64,000 nucleotides of DNA from Mauremys mutica (Eukaryota; Chordata; Testudines; Geoemydidae): assembly GCF_020497125.1 (NCBI RefSeq), contig NC_059075.1, forward strand, positions 36,554,003-36,618,002, written 5' to 3'. The stretch's first letter is position 1. The number at the start of each line of letters is the position of its first letter. Below, in pieces: positions 1 to 11,019 of the stretch. The position numbers and the translations under genes are program-made. The notes beneath the pieces are model-generated. The model did no database searches and was not told where the DNA came from. It saw only the letters and a program-made list of their open reading frames with translations.

Positions 1-1223
1 GTTTCTTTGTACCCTCAGGAGATGGGTACCCCAAAGTTTTTCAACAATTCCATCCCCAAAGTTAATCTTTGATTTTAAAGTCAGGAAGCCATCCTGGGTG
101 GTGAGCTTTGCTCAGCTTGCTACATCCACCAGAAAGATCATGCCATGTTGATATTGCTGGCTCCTGTGATTTTACAATGCAAATGATCTTCCTGCAATCT
201 CAAGTGCAAATGAACAGTCCATTGTCCTTTGTCATACCTGGCTCAGTAAACTTGTTTTTCTTCCTTTTTCAGTTAGTCTCAAAAACATAAACCTACCTAT
301 AGTATGAAATTGGCAGCAGCTGGAGTTCATGATTTTGTAGACACGTTTAAGATACAAAATGAAAAAGATAAAAGTTCATGATAGATCACATAGCTTGCCA
401 ACAATTTGACATTTTAAACTCAATCTTTCTTAGTGAGTAGTCTCTTTTCTTAAGTTCTTTGTTTATAAGGCTTTAGATCTAAAAAGCTTGTATTTCCTCA
501 GCACCCATGTATGCATATAACAAAGGCCTGAACAGATGGCTGTTGCTATCTAATGCTAGTCATTCCTTGTTTTAATTACTATAGCAAGGTATGGTTAGCT
601 GAATCACAAAAGTATATGTGTTGTGAGATGGGTGGCTTCTTGGCATGGTGTGCATACTGATAGAGATTAAATAAATGCATTAAAACTATTCTAAAAATGA
701 AAACATTTCCTTCTATATCCTCTTGTCCAATTACCTTAGATTTTCCAGAAATATCCTACCATAACATAAAATCAAACACGGGGTTCTGCAGTCAGCTGCT
801 CCCATTTTACATGTTAGCGAAGTTTGAGAGATACTTTAATCCAATGCCTTCATCTGGACTTTGACAGACAAACTCTCCCAGTTTAGTTGCCCAAAGAGAT
901 CCCTTCCATCCCCAGTACTTCCCTCAGCTGCTGGAGTTAATGCTTTACTTTACCAGAGGTCTGTGTTTCTGAGGTCCTGAACTCAAAATTGTATGATTTT
1001 AGGATACTTCTATGGAGAAATCCTGACCCCACCTCCATGGCTGGGGAGGGTCTCCTGGTAATGGAGATAGGCTGGTTCAAATGGTCAAAAAGTGGGGGCG
1101 GGCAGGACTTAAAGGCATCCTGCATAGAACAGATAAATGTCAGTGCACAGAGTGCAGGAGTAGAGACTAGCCAAAAGAGGAGTGGGGGAGGGACGAACAT
1201 CTTGTCTACATCTTTCAAGAGAC
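1..1223. other. Unassigned AT-rich non-coding DNA
   Basis: No open frame with recognisable protein character and no repeat family I can name. It contains ordinary short homopolymers only. Confidence 0.5.
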
Positions 1224-1550
1224 GCTATAAACTACATCTACACTATGGGTTACAGGTGTGATTCCCAGCTCGCATACACATTCTTGCGCTAGCTTGATGA
1301 GAGCTGGTGTGAATATAAATAGTAATGTATGAGCTATGACGGAGAAGGCACGAGTTATCCATGCTGAGTACAAACCCACCTGAACTCCATTGGTACGTAT
1401 GTGGCAAGGCTAAGCCAAGCCTCCAGTGCTACTGCCCATGCTACTTTGGCTACACTATAAATACTTGTGCTAGCTCTGTGAGAGCTAGCACAGTATGTGT
1501 AGATGAGCTGGGAATCAACCCCCTAACTCATAGTACAGATGTACTATAGC
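1224..1550. mobile_element. Palindromic MITE (non-autonomous DNA transposon)
   Basis: The two ends are imperfect inverted repeats. The left end reads GCTATAAACTACATC and the reverse complement of the right end reads GCTATAGTACATC. Inside them, GATTCCCAGCTC occurs on both arms in inverted order, followed by CTACACAT-like and GCTAGCT-like blocks. A second small hairpin (GCTAGCTCTGTGAGAGCTAGC) lies near the right arm. There is no coding capacity. I could not find a target-site duplication, so the superfamily is open (hAT or Harbinger are both possible). Confidence 0.6.
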
Positions 1551-4285
1551 CTGAAATAACCTTTCAGTCCATCGCCTGGAAGGGAAGGGAGGATTCTACT
1601 CCTTCACGCATCTACACAGTAGCATGCCCAGCTATCTGGCCTCTGTGCTGACATAAGGATTTGGCCTTGCGGGTATGTGGCTATTAAGATACTTGTATAG
1701 CCCTGGATCATTAGCAATAGTAGTAATGCCCACTATGGACGTGTTTACATCTGGCATTGTGAAAACACAGACATATGAAAGACTGCTGCTCCTTTTCTGT
1801 AGTTAGAGGTGTGCGAGTGTGTATTGATCTAGGTAAAGAGCTTTACTCCAACAGGGTTATTCATCTTTGGAGACATTTCTTCTTGTCTTTGTTGATCTTG
1901 GGAGGTTTCTCAGATTTCATTTTATTATCTTAGCTCTTTTACAGTTTAAGAGAGGTGCATCATAAAAGGGAACGGATATCTTTGAAGAGCAGCAGGGAAA
2001 AGTGTCAGTCTACTTATACATCTCACACAAATGCCATCACCTCTTAGCATTCCGTTTGTACTTCAAATAGACCTCATCCTTGTTTTCACTTTTCAGGAGC
2101 TCCTTCTTTCTGGTCATTTGGGTGTCCTGTAGCTGCTCCTTAAATCCCCTAGTAAAAATATTTCCAGGATGTTAATGTTGCCTTAGAGAGACTGCATTGT
2201 GAGCACACAAAACATCTATCCCTTGCTCAGATACATGGCTATGTATATGGTTTGTTGCCATCTGGATACCAGCTTGGCTGTGGAGCTGGTAGCTCTGCAG
2301 AAACAAAGATAGTTTTGTATATATTTTTTTCTTTTATTTGAAAGATTTTGTTTAAATTTTCTCCCATCTTAACACAAAAGTCTCATCTCCATAAATAAGA
2401 GCCATTGTGCCCTCTTTTAAAAAAGTGATTATATGTAAACAAAGTCATAATGTCAGGCAGACAGATGGATATACCTTGTACATAATAGCAAAAGAAATCC
2501 CCCAAAAGGCATATTCATATGCTCCCAGAATTTATGGGGTTTGAAATCTGGATCTGAATTTTACAGTGAGGGCTCTTCTCTCATTGGAACCCCTATAAAC
2601 TGCATCCTACTGTGCACCCACTGATCTGACATCATCACAACAAAATATTAACAAAATCAAGCCAATATTGAACTGTGTGTGAGTTTTCAAAGTAGATCAG
2701 TAGTGTACTATAGCTGTACTTAGTCACTGATATAATATTTGACATGTACACTAAAAGGCAAGGTCAGCTTTATTAAAAAGATATGGTATCTCAACCAAAG
2801 AGAACTTAGTTATCAAATAGTTAACCATTTCCCTGGAAAAAATACCCAGGGTACACTTAGAGCTGACTAGATCCTTTGGGGAACTCCGGGGACAGAGGAT
2901 GCAAATAGTTAAACCTCATTGTTTCTTGTTTAACTTGGCTCTTTAAATGGTGAAACTTTTTCCCCTTGTACAATAGATCTCATGCCAAAGCCAGCTGCTT
3001 ATCCACAAGGCTAACAGAACACCTGTTAGTCACCAGAATTGTGTAGGTAATAAATTAGCATGGAAACTGAACGATTTCTTGACTGCAATAAAAATGCCAC
3101 TGAAATTGACAAAGATAAGTGAATTAAGGTGAGTGAGGATACTGCAGATTTTTTTTAAAAAGCAGTCCTCTGGTGAAAATGCACTGAGGTTTTTATGCAC
3201 CCACAATGGTACACATGCTTCAAGAAACATCAACAGTAATTGCCTCTTGTTTTAAGTGTTTCCTCCATATGTAGCACAGCAATTCATTTGTAAATTTCCT
3301 AGAAGGAGGAAATCTACTAAGGTTTTGAAGCTGTAGAAAATGGTAAAGGGTGTATTTAGTAGAGTGATAATTACAGCTGGGAAAATCATTCTTAATTAAT
3401 ACTTTATTAAAGTAATTTTGCCTCCTTTTCTGTTTTCAAATAGCCTGAAAATACAGCAGGATTTTCTTTAATTAATTGAAAAATTCTGTAAATAGTTCCT
3501 GATGTGTACATTTTCCCCAAAAACTTTGCCCATGCAGCTACACATGCAAATCTTCATGCTCACGTGTGCTTTTTGTTTGCATATGAAATTACCACAATTT
3601 TGAGAGGAAATGACAATGTGTATCTGCAATTGGAAAGCAGATGTGGAACTGTGGCCCAAAACAAAGAATTACATTCTGAAAATGATTAAAAACAAAAACA
3701 AAACCAACACCTTGGCCCTTTACTATTTGTTAATCTAAATCAGATGGCTCAAGCTTCAGGGTCAAGCTTCAGACCAGAATTTCCAATACCCTACAGTTTA
3801 TATACAAGATTTTGGTTCAAGTCATTATAGGATATAGGTCCAGTTTTAGAATCTGAATACTTTCAAACGTGAGGTTTGTCCATGATTTTGGTTTAGGAAT
3901 ATTTCTACTTGTTAATCTGGTAACAAAATAGAATAGGAACTGGTTTAGGTATCTTCTACATATTTTTGTACTGCCAGTGTTATAAATTAAGTTGTTTCAG
4001 CTCAATAACAAGACTTGCTGGCAATAGGTTTAAATGAGTGTTAGAGCACAACTTCAACTTTTTCAGAGATTCGATTTAGGTAACTGTACATGCACCTTGT
4101 AGCAAAAATCCTTTTAGTCTTTGAAATGGACTGGAAATCAATCTCTCCCATGAAATTTTTAGTACCTGTGGCCCTGGATAAAGCAAGACAAGGCATAGGA
4201 AGTGAAAATGAAAGAAAAATGTATGTTAGGCAAACTTTTTTGGACTGCAACAAAAGATAGATTCTGTATTGGAAGACCATTCAAA
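1551..4285. other. Unassigned AT-rich non-coding DNA
   Basis: No recognised repeat or gene. Short open frames near 3030-3690 have no protein-like composition and occur on both strands at the same place. Confidence 0.45.
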
Positions 4286-4365
4286 TTGGCTCAGATAAGT
4301 CACTTAACCACACCGTGCCTCAATTTATCCTTCTGTACAATGAGTATAATAATATGCATGTAATA
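4286..4365 (+). repeat. MIR-like SINE remnant
   Basis: The order AAGTCACTTAACC, then TGCCTCAATTT, then CTGTACAATGAG followed by TATAATAATA matches the conserved core and 3' part of MIR SINEs. It is heavily diverged. Confidence 0.55.
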
Positions 4366-4631
4366 CATATATAACCCACAAATCAGTGTGTTCTCTTAGT
4401 CAACATCCATATATGCATATAATATTTGTAATATATGGCTATAATTAGAATTTAAGTATCTGTTAAATGAGTCTAACAATAAATCCAGAGGGAATGTGAG
4501 GATTAATATATGTACTTTGTGAAAGGGGTAATATATGGTAGATACTACATAGGATAATGTAATACTCTGGGATGATCATATAAATTGTATAGGCATAGGG
4601 TGAAATTCAAAACTTAGATAAATTGTGAACA

Positions 4632-4790
4632 AGTCTTTGGACCAAATGCAATGGTGACACAAATGCTAGCACAATCTTCATTTAAAATTGCCAGCGATGG
4701 AGAATTCACCATGATGCTTAGTAATTGGTTCCAATGGTTAATTACTCTTACCATTAAAAAAATACTCCTTTTATGCTCGGGGACTGATTC
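4632..4790 (-). repeat. Old CR1-type LINE 3' fragment
   Basis: The plus strand shows AATTCACCATGATGCTTAGT, then a TTCCAATGGTTAATTAC-type block, then an AAAATACTCCTTTTATG-like block. This is the antisense of the C-terminal coding and 3' region of CR1-like LINEs. It is short and decayed, and the subfamily is not identified. Confidence 0.45.
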
Positions 4791-4851
4791 ATCACTATAT
4801 TACTCTAGTTTTATGCTGGTGTAATATCATTGAGATGAGGCAAATAGGGCC

Positions 4852-5501
4852 TGTCGTGGAAAAAACCACCTTGGCAATAATTAGATCAGAGACTCAAGCC
4901 TGAGGCCCGTTTATTGTACACACCCAACGCGTTGGGGGGTAGCAGGTTAGATACTGCACCCCCGATGCAAAGCATCACCTGAGTATATAAAGCTGAAAAC
5001 CGCAAATACATCATACATTTAAGTAATAATCGCCCTTATTTGGAATTAACAGCTGACAGGGGTTAGGGTTTTTTTGGTACTTTCCAATGTGGTTGCTCGC
5101 ATACCTTTTATGGAAGTAATAAGGGTTAGGGTCTCGGCTGGTACTTTCCAGTGTTTAGCAGCCATTCCTTTCATGGGGTACCATTACACCAAGTAGGTCA
5201 CGGGGTACAGCAATATCACGGGGCATTTACACAACAGACATAAGGGAGGGCATGGGTTATCGTTATAAATGCTTCATACTTGTTACAATCTTATCTCACA
5301 CAAGCAGTTGTTATATTTCATAAGCATTAGGCACACGTTACAAATAGTTCCTGCTTCTCTTCTCTTCCCCCCCCCCCCCCTGCAGCCAGGGGACACAGCT
5401 AGTTTGGTTCGGGCTAAGGGCCTGTTAGAAACAAGACAGGCCCATGTTAACAAATCAAGACCTATGTAATTGGAGGGGGGAGGGGTGTCTTTTCCTCCAC
5501 A
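4852..5501 (-). mobile_element. Solo LTR of an endogenous retrovirus-like element (class I type)
   Basis: The element starts TGTCGTGG and ends TTCCTCCACA, giving the TG..CA ends of an LTR, and is flanked by a possible 4-bp duplication GGCC (4848-4851 and 5502-5505). Read on the minus strand it has a TATA-like TATATA at about 4984-4990. About 70 bases downstream is an AATAAA signal (4910-4915 reversed), which is a plausible U3-R-U5 order. No internal coding region is attached, so it is a solo LTR. A poly-C tract lies at about 5367-5381. The boundaries rest on a short TSD and could be wrong by some bases. Confidence 0.5.
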
Positions 5502-5576
5502 GGCCATAGGCATTAGTCAGAATCTGGTATAGGTAGTAAGGTAGCATTTGCATTCAATATGAGTTTGTTTTTTAAT

Positions 5577-5671
5577 ACCCACTTGCAGAAGTGGGTATTC
5601 ACCCACGAAAGCTCATGCTCCAATACGTCTGTTAGTCTATAAGGTGTCACAGGACTCTTTGCTGCTTTTTT
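5577..5671 (+). repeat. Penelope-like element 3' tail fragment
   Basis: The fragment reads through CCCACGAAAGCTCATGCTCC, GTTAGTCTATAAGGTG and CACAGGACTC in the order known for turtle Penelope-like element (PLE) tails. It ends at a T-rich stretch, and the usual last block (GACTAACACGGCT) is missing. No coding region remains. Confidence 0.65.
5583..5618 (+). ncRNA. Decayed hammerhead-ribozyme-like motif in Penelope tail
   Basis: The stretch has TTGCAGA where a hammerhead has CUGAUGA. A perfect 6-bp stem follows, GTGGGT-ATTC-ACCCAC (5591-5606), then GAAA (5607-5610), then GCTCATGC. Stem II and GAAA are intact but the first catalytic box differs at three positions, so this copy should be inactive. 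Hammerhead motifs are known from Penelope-like elements. Confidence 0.45.
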
Positions 5672-6924
5672 TAAAGAGTGTACCTTGTCAGATAAGGGGA
5701 GAGAGTTTTAGCAAGAACTAAAGAGAATGATTGAAGAAAGTTCTAGTTAGTCTTTTAGTTGTTTTTCTTAACTCATTCTCTTCACTCCCCACACAGCAAC
5801 ACCAACTGGAAGCTAAATTGGTTTGAGTTGCACTCATTTTTACAACCCCTTATCCAAAACTGTTGTTTATGCAGCAATTTACATGTCCTCTGTATCTAGT
5901 ACGTAGCGACCAGCCAAGAGATGCTGATTTTACCTGCTCCCTGCAGAATTTCTGTTTTATTTGACTTTTTGTTTTCACTCTTGCTGTTTTGCAACAATGG
6001 TTCATTTTATCATGTTTAAACCAAGTGCCAGACAGATATTCAGAAATAAAGGCAAATGCACACACAACACAAGCCAGCTCAGAACAGGAAAGAATGCTAA
6101 AAACCAAACCAAACAAAACAAAAGTGTGGGTGGCGGGGAGAGGTGGGGGAGGGGAAACAAGGGAGACACAGGACATTTACACAAGGCTGGCTCTAAAGTC
6201 AAGGACCTTCCCTACCACACAACACTCTCAGCCACCTAAAGGTGTACACCACATGAGCTGGTTAAAATGTACTTGTGAAAGGCTTGATGACAGTTCCATA
6301 TCCATAATTCATTCACTCCCAACGTGCATCTGTTAGCTATAGCACAATGAACAATGATGGTATAATCTAAGGGTCTGACAGCATTTCCATTATAGACAGG
6401 CTTTGTAATCCGACTGTAAAAATTCACTGAAACTTGGCAGAGAGACTCTAAACTCCAGTAACTTGATAGTTTTGTCTTCCAAATGGTGGCCAGACAATCG
6501 AGTGGACTTGACCAATTAACGGAATCCCCCATCTGGTGGGGATTCTTGCGTACCAAAAGCAGCAGCACTATCAAAAACTATATTTGCTCCTCTGGCTGAA
6601 CCAACCAAACTCAGTTGGAAACTCCTAGACTAGCCGCAGCTGGATGTTGTTTTTTTGGACAGAAGCAAAGTTACAAGTTCCCTGGCTTCAGATGTTTTTT
6701 GCTCCAGTTATGGAAAACTGGTTATGTTTAATTGTGTTAGGTATTTAGAAAAGCAAACATTACTATTGAAAACGGCTGAGATCATTGTTGAGATTTAAAA
6801 ATTATTTGCTGTGCATGAAGAGTATTATTTGACAAATATTTTCCTAAGGGATTTGGCTACTCAGTGTGCAGTCAGCCTCCATATTCACCTGATTTTCTAC
6901 TTCACATTGTACCTGTTAAATATG
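5672..6924. other. Unassigned non-coding DNA
   Basis: Contains a purine-rich, G-rich patch at about 6125-6160 and nothing I can assign. Overlapping frames on both strands near 5850-6336 reflect low-complexity composition. Confidence 0.4.
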
Positions 6925-7035
6925 TATTAAAATATTGTTATTGTTATGTTGTTTTATAGAAGTGCCCACAATGTGCTAGGCATCATCCACATTTAGGAAG
7001 CCACATTTCCTGTCCCAGAAATCTCACAGCCTAAG
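6925..7035 (-). repeat. L2/MIR-type 3' tail (antisense)
   Basis: ATTGTTATTGTTATGTTG, then AATGTGCTAGGCATC, then CCTGTCCCAGAAATCTCACAGCC is the antisense of the common tail 'gagct...cagggac...cctagcacaatg...aataata'. Related plus-strand copies lie at 38990-39100 and 39466-39620. Confidence 0.55.
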
Positions 7036-7047
7036 ATTGATTATATC

Positions 7048-7078
7048 AGTCATATATATATATAGTCATATATATAGT
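7048..7078. repeat. (TA)n microsatellite
   Basis: Two short runs of alternating T and A separated by GTC. Confidence 0.9.
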
Positions 7079-7192
7079 GAGGACGCAATGTTTTCTGAAT
7101 TTTTTCTGCCCCTTCATTACATCTGTAATAATATTAATAAAGGTTATGGATCAGAGCCTCAGCTAGGCAAACTGGAAATACCTCCACTGACT

Positions 7193-7486
7193 TTAATGCT
7201 AAGTCTTCACTGCAAAAGAGGAGAGATGTATTTTTACATTGATAGCTGCTAACTTGAGATGGCTGGGATTATGGAAAATTCTAGTCGTGGCATTTTTTAA
7301 CCTCTATGTAGGTAGTCAAGGTCAATACTGTACCCAGGAGCTAGGGTTTACCTCAAGTAGCTACACCGAGGTAAAAATTGGCTGTGCCTTTTCTCCAGTT
7401 GGAATTTACATCAAGATAGCTAACACGTTAGCTAACTCAATGTAAAAACACACCTTTGTTTGCAGTGAAGACAGCCTCAGTTAATG
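7193..7486. mobile_element. Palindromic MITE with 'GTCTTCACTGCAAA' ends
   Basis: The left arm GTCTTCACTGCAAAAGAGG (from 7203) is matched on the reverse strand by GTCTTCACTGCAAACAAAGG (ending about 7473). Both arms continue into TTTTTACATTGA and GCTAAC. TTAATG occurs at 7193-7198 and again at 7481-7486, a possible TSD. There is no coding capacity and the superfamily is not determined. Confidence 0.65.
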
Positions 7487-8345
7487 GAGATAGTCATGAT
7501 TTACGCCAGATGAGGAGCTGGCTCATTATCTTACATTTATAAAGCATCTTTGATCCCTAAAAATCCCAAACAGGACCTTTTACAAAGAAAGCATCTGAAG
7601 GTCTAATTAACCTACCACTGAAATGCAGCCAAACCTGCAATGGAATGTGGGTAGTGCACAGCAACGCTACACTTTGAATATAGGACCTGGTTGAAAATAC
7701 AGGGGAAATTCATGTAAGCATAGATAATTATGAACTTGAAATTTGAATAGGACACTGAAACAAATACCTCATACTCTTCCACAAAATGACAAGGGTTCTT
7801 TACCTTAGTGTTTAGGACTTTGATTTTATGTCTCAGCCAAATACAAATTTTTGGCTCTCTCTGCTGATCCATTAGTAATTGCAACACTTCACACTTTCTC
7901 CTGTACTGCACTGCATTCTTTTAACCTTCTCCCTACCTTTCACCGCAGCCCCATGGCCAGATGTTATCCACATATTTCTTGAAGGGATCTCAGATTTTGG
8001 TGTCAGATTTCATCCTCTAAAATAAATTATTTAAAAAAATAAAACAAAGCATCACTATAACACTGCATGTAACCAAAATAACAATAGCAATTTTAATGCT
8101 TGAAAGGAGTTAGTAGACTGGATAGTTCAAGGCACTGGTGATGTGCTAGAGAAACTTACTTCTACACTACTGCTTTAAAATGGCAAAGGTCAGTAATAAT
8201 AATGATACTGTGCAATAATACTACTATGGGTGTTTGGAGATCTATGCAAAATGAATTTGGTGGTCTAAGTACAGTTCCTAAAGTCATGGTTATGTGGATT
8301 CCAGTCCAACATATACCCACTGGTGGTCATAGCAGAGAACATAAC
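7487..8345. other. Unassigned non-coding DNA
   Basis: TACATTTATAAAGCATCTTT near 7535 resembles a diffuse vertebrate repeat but is too short to name. No gene seen. Confidence 0.4.
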
Positions 8346-8697
8346 AACAACATAAGAACAGCCATACTGGGTCAGACCAAAGGTCCATTAGCCCAGTATC
8401 CTGTCTTCTGACAGTGGCTAATGCCAGCTGCTTCAGAGGGAATGAACAGAACAGGTAATCATCAAGTGATCCATTCCCTATAGCCCATTCCCAGCTTCTG
8501 GCAAACAGAGGCTAGGGACACCATCCCTGCCCGTTCTGGCTAGTAGCCATTGATGAACCTATTCTCCATGAACTTATCTAGTTCCTTTTTGAACCCTGTT
8601 ATAGTCTTGGCCTTCACAACATTCCCTGGTAAAGAGTTCCATAGGTTGACCTTGCATAGAAATACTTCCTTTTGTTTGTTTTAAAACTTCTAGCAGG
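8346..8697 (-). repeat. CR1 LINE 3' end
   Basis: The plus strand carries CATAAGAACAGCCATACTGG, GGTCAGACCAAAGGTCCA, CAGAACAGGTAATCATCAAG and GTTATAGTCTTGGCC in fixed order. This is the antisense of the last about 350 bases of a turtle CR1 subfamily; the same blocks occur at 46918 and 58830. It stops abruptly at about 8697. Confidence 0.85.
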
Positions 8698-9119
8698 ATA
8701 AGGATTGCATGGAATAGGAGACTGAAGGCCAATTCCTCTCTATCCTTGCGAGTTACAGCACAGTAAAGGAGCCCTGGGCGCAGTAGCTCACTACCCGTCC
8801 ACACTGGCAAGGCACGTAGACTCCGTGGTTACAGCGCTGCTGGTACTCCACCTCGGCGAGTGGAACAATATTTGCTGCGCCCCCGCTGGAGCACTGCCGC
8901 ACCAGTGTGGATGCCCTAGTCCTATAGTGCGCTCTGATCGGCCTCCAGAGGTGTCCCACAATGCCTGTGCTAGCCACTCTGGTTATCACTTTGAACTCTA
9001 CTGCCTGCCCTCAGGTGACCGTCAGACCTGCCCTTTAAATTTTCTGGAAATTCTGAAAAATCCCTTCCTGTTTGCTCAGCCAGGCATGGAGTGCTATCAG
9101 CGAATCTTTCCAGGTGACC

Positions 9120-10862
9120 ATGCCTCCACACGCCAGGCAAGCCCCAGTATGGAGCAATGGCGAGTTGCTGGACATCAGTGTTTGGGGGGAAGAAACTGTC
9201 CAGTCCCAGCTGCACTCCAGCCGTAGGAATTACAATACCTTCGGGACGCACTGCAGTGCAGGATTAAAGTAAAGGAGCTGTGGAATGCCTGCCACAAAGC
9301 CCACGAGGCAAACCGCTGCTCCGGTGCTGCCCCCACGACCTGTCGTTTCTACAAAGAGCTGGACGTGATACTTGGGGGCAACCCCACCTCCACTTCAGGG
9401 ACCACCAGGGACACTTCAGAGCCCAGTGCAACAAGGCAGGAGGAGGAGGAGCAAAGTGGGAGTGAGGGTGCTGAGGTGGAGGAAGACACCCCGGAATCCC
9501 TAGATGCATGCAGCCAGGAGCTGTTCTCAAGCCAGGAGGAAGGTAGCCAGTCGCAGCGCCCGGTGCTTGGGGAAGGACAAACACCAGAGGAGGTTCCCGG
9601 TAAGCGGCTTTTATTTTGGGAAGGAAGTTATTCAGTGTAGGCTCTTGGGGTGAGGAGGGTTAGGGCTGCATGCATGCCTAGATGCGGAATAGGGTGTTGA
9701 TGTGATCTCTCATATCGCAGTAAATCGGTCTCAGTGATCTCTTCAAAGGTCTCATCCAGAACTTGGGCAATGCACTTGCGCAGGTTTCTCGGGAGAGCCA
9801 CTGTGGTCCTTGTCCCAATCAGGCTAACTTGTCCGCATCACTGTGCCGTGAGGGGCGGGGAGACCATTGTTGCACACAGGCAAGCTGTATATGGGCCAGA
9901 GTGGAAGCTGCATTGCAGTAGAAGATCCTCCCTTGCTTCCCAGATCACCCTCAGCAGCAGGATATCTTCCAGGACAAACTCCTGTGGAAAATGTGGGGAC
10001 AGTGTTCAGTACTGGGGCTCCCTGCCGCTGTTGGCTCTCCCCAAGGCACAGGAACCCAGAGGACAGTACGGCCCTGAAACAATCAGTCCCTCTTGCCCCG
10101 TGCTTATCCATCATTTTGGGGCTCCTGTGGGTTATTCGTGCTCGCTTTGGGATGGGCAAATTATGCTATTGTGTAGACTATGCTTGCCCTTAAGTACAGG
10201 GGAATCATTGCTCTGTCTGGTGTGAACAATGCTGCCTCTGTTAAGTGTTGCATTTTGCCTTTACAGATGCAACCTTGAGATCTCAGCCGTCCGTGTTATC
10301 ACCAGCCGAAAGACTCCAAAGAATCAGAAAGCGGCCACGTAGAAGCAAGGAAGACATGTTGCATGAAGTAAAGCAGCATTCAAGTAATGAAAATCGAAAA
10401 GTGCAGGAGTGGCAGGAGAGTGAAAGGAGGCTCCGTCAGCAGACTGCAGATCGCCGGTACCAAAGCACAGAGTGGCTGCTAAGGATCATGGAACGCCAAG
10501 TGTACTCGATAGAGGCACTTGTAGCAATGCAGGTGGAGCACTACCGTGCCTGCACCCCCCACCCCGCAGCCCTTGTCCCAAAACTCTTTCCCTTGTGCCC
10601 CCGTGTCACCTCCAACACACTTTCCCCAACATCCAGGTTCTTACCACCACTAGCTGCCTCCAACATCTGTAGCTTCACCACCCAGCCCTGCAAACTACAA
10701 CCCTTAAACACTGCACTCAACCCCCATCACCATGCAGTAGCCATCCTGAAGTGCAGCACTCATTGCACAGCACTCCAGACAGGACATAGGCAAATCTGCG
10801 ATTGTATCATTCCCCACTTCCTCACTTTCTGTTTCCCAAGCAGTTGTGTCTCTTTTCAATAA
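9120..10862 (+). pseudogene. Harbinger Myb/SANT-like DNA-binding protein gene, spliced, frame-shifted
   Basis: In PIF/Harbinger elements this protein binds the transposon ends and helps the transposase enter the nucleus. The start ATG (9120) opens MPPHARQAPVWSNGELLDIS, the first Myb/SANT helix. The frame breaks near 9240, where the Myb middle looks shortened, and the rest continues in another frame with KVKELWNACHKAHEANR and TCRFYKELDVILGG. An acidic tract (EEEEQSGSEGAEVEED) follows at about 9434-9490. Exon 1 ends at a GT donor (9600-9601). Exon 2 starts after TTTGCCTTTACAG at 10267, with a matching phase that makes DATLRSQPS. Exon 2 has a basic region (RIRKRPRRSKEDMLHEV) and a Gln/Arg/Glu-rich helix, then a Pro/Ser-rich tail ending at TAA 10860-10862. 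An AATAAA overlaps the stop. The exon 1 frame break makes it a pseudogene unless the break is a sequencing error. Confidence 0.75.
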
Positions 10863-10863
10863 A
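10858..10863 (+). terminator. Polyadenylation signal of the Myb-like gene
   Basis: AATAAA overlaps the TAA stop codon of exon 2. It faces the transposase signal 27 bases away. Confidence 0.6.
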
Positions 10864-10889
10864 TGAATTTTTTGGCTTTGAAAACATTC

Positions 10890-10895
10890 TTTATT
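10890..10895 (-). terminator. Polyadenylation signal of the transposase gene
   Basis: AATAAA on the minus strand, about 125 bases after the transposase stop codon. The two transcripts would overlap tail to tail. Confidence 0.6.
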
Positions 10896-11019
10896 GTTGC
10901 ATAAAGTAAAAGATACCTTAGCCCTGGAAAGAAACAGGCACTGCAAGTCAGTGTAGCAAACACAGATTCCTACTAACATTGGAACCACTGCACTTCACTC
11001 CTGTGCAGAGCACCAGACA

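Noticed and set aside
5283..5513. Minus-strand frame with a glycine run
   Set aside because: The run comes from the poly-C tract in the LTR; no protein features.
8825..9251. Frames at the left of the Harbinger element
   Set aside because: The genuine Myb-like start is at 9120 in another frame; the others are shadows or untranslated leader.
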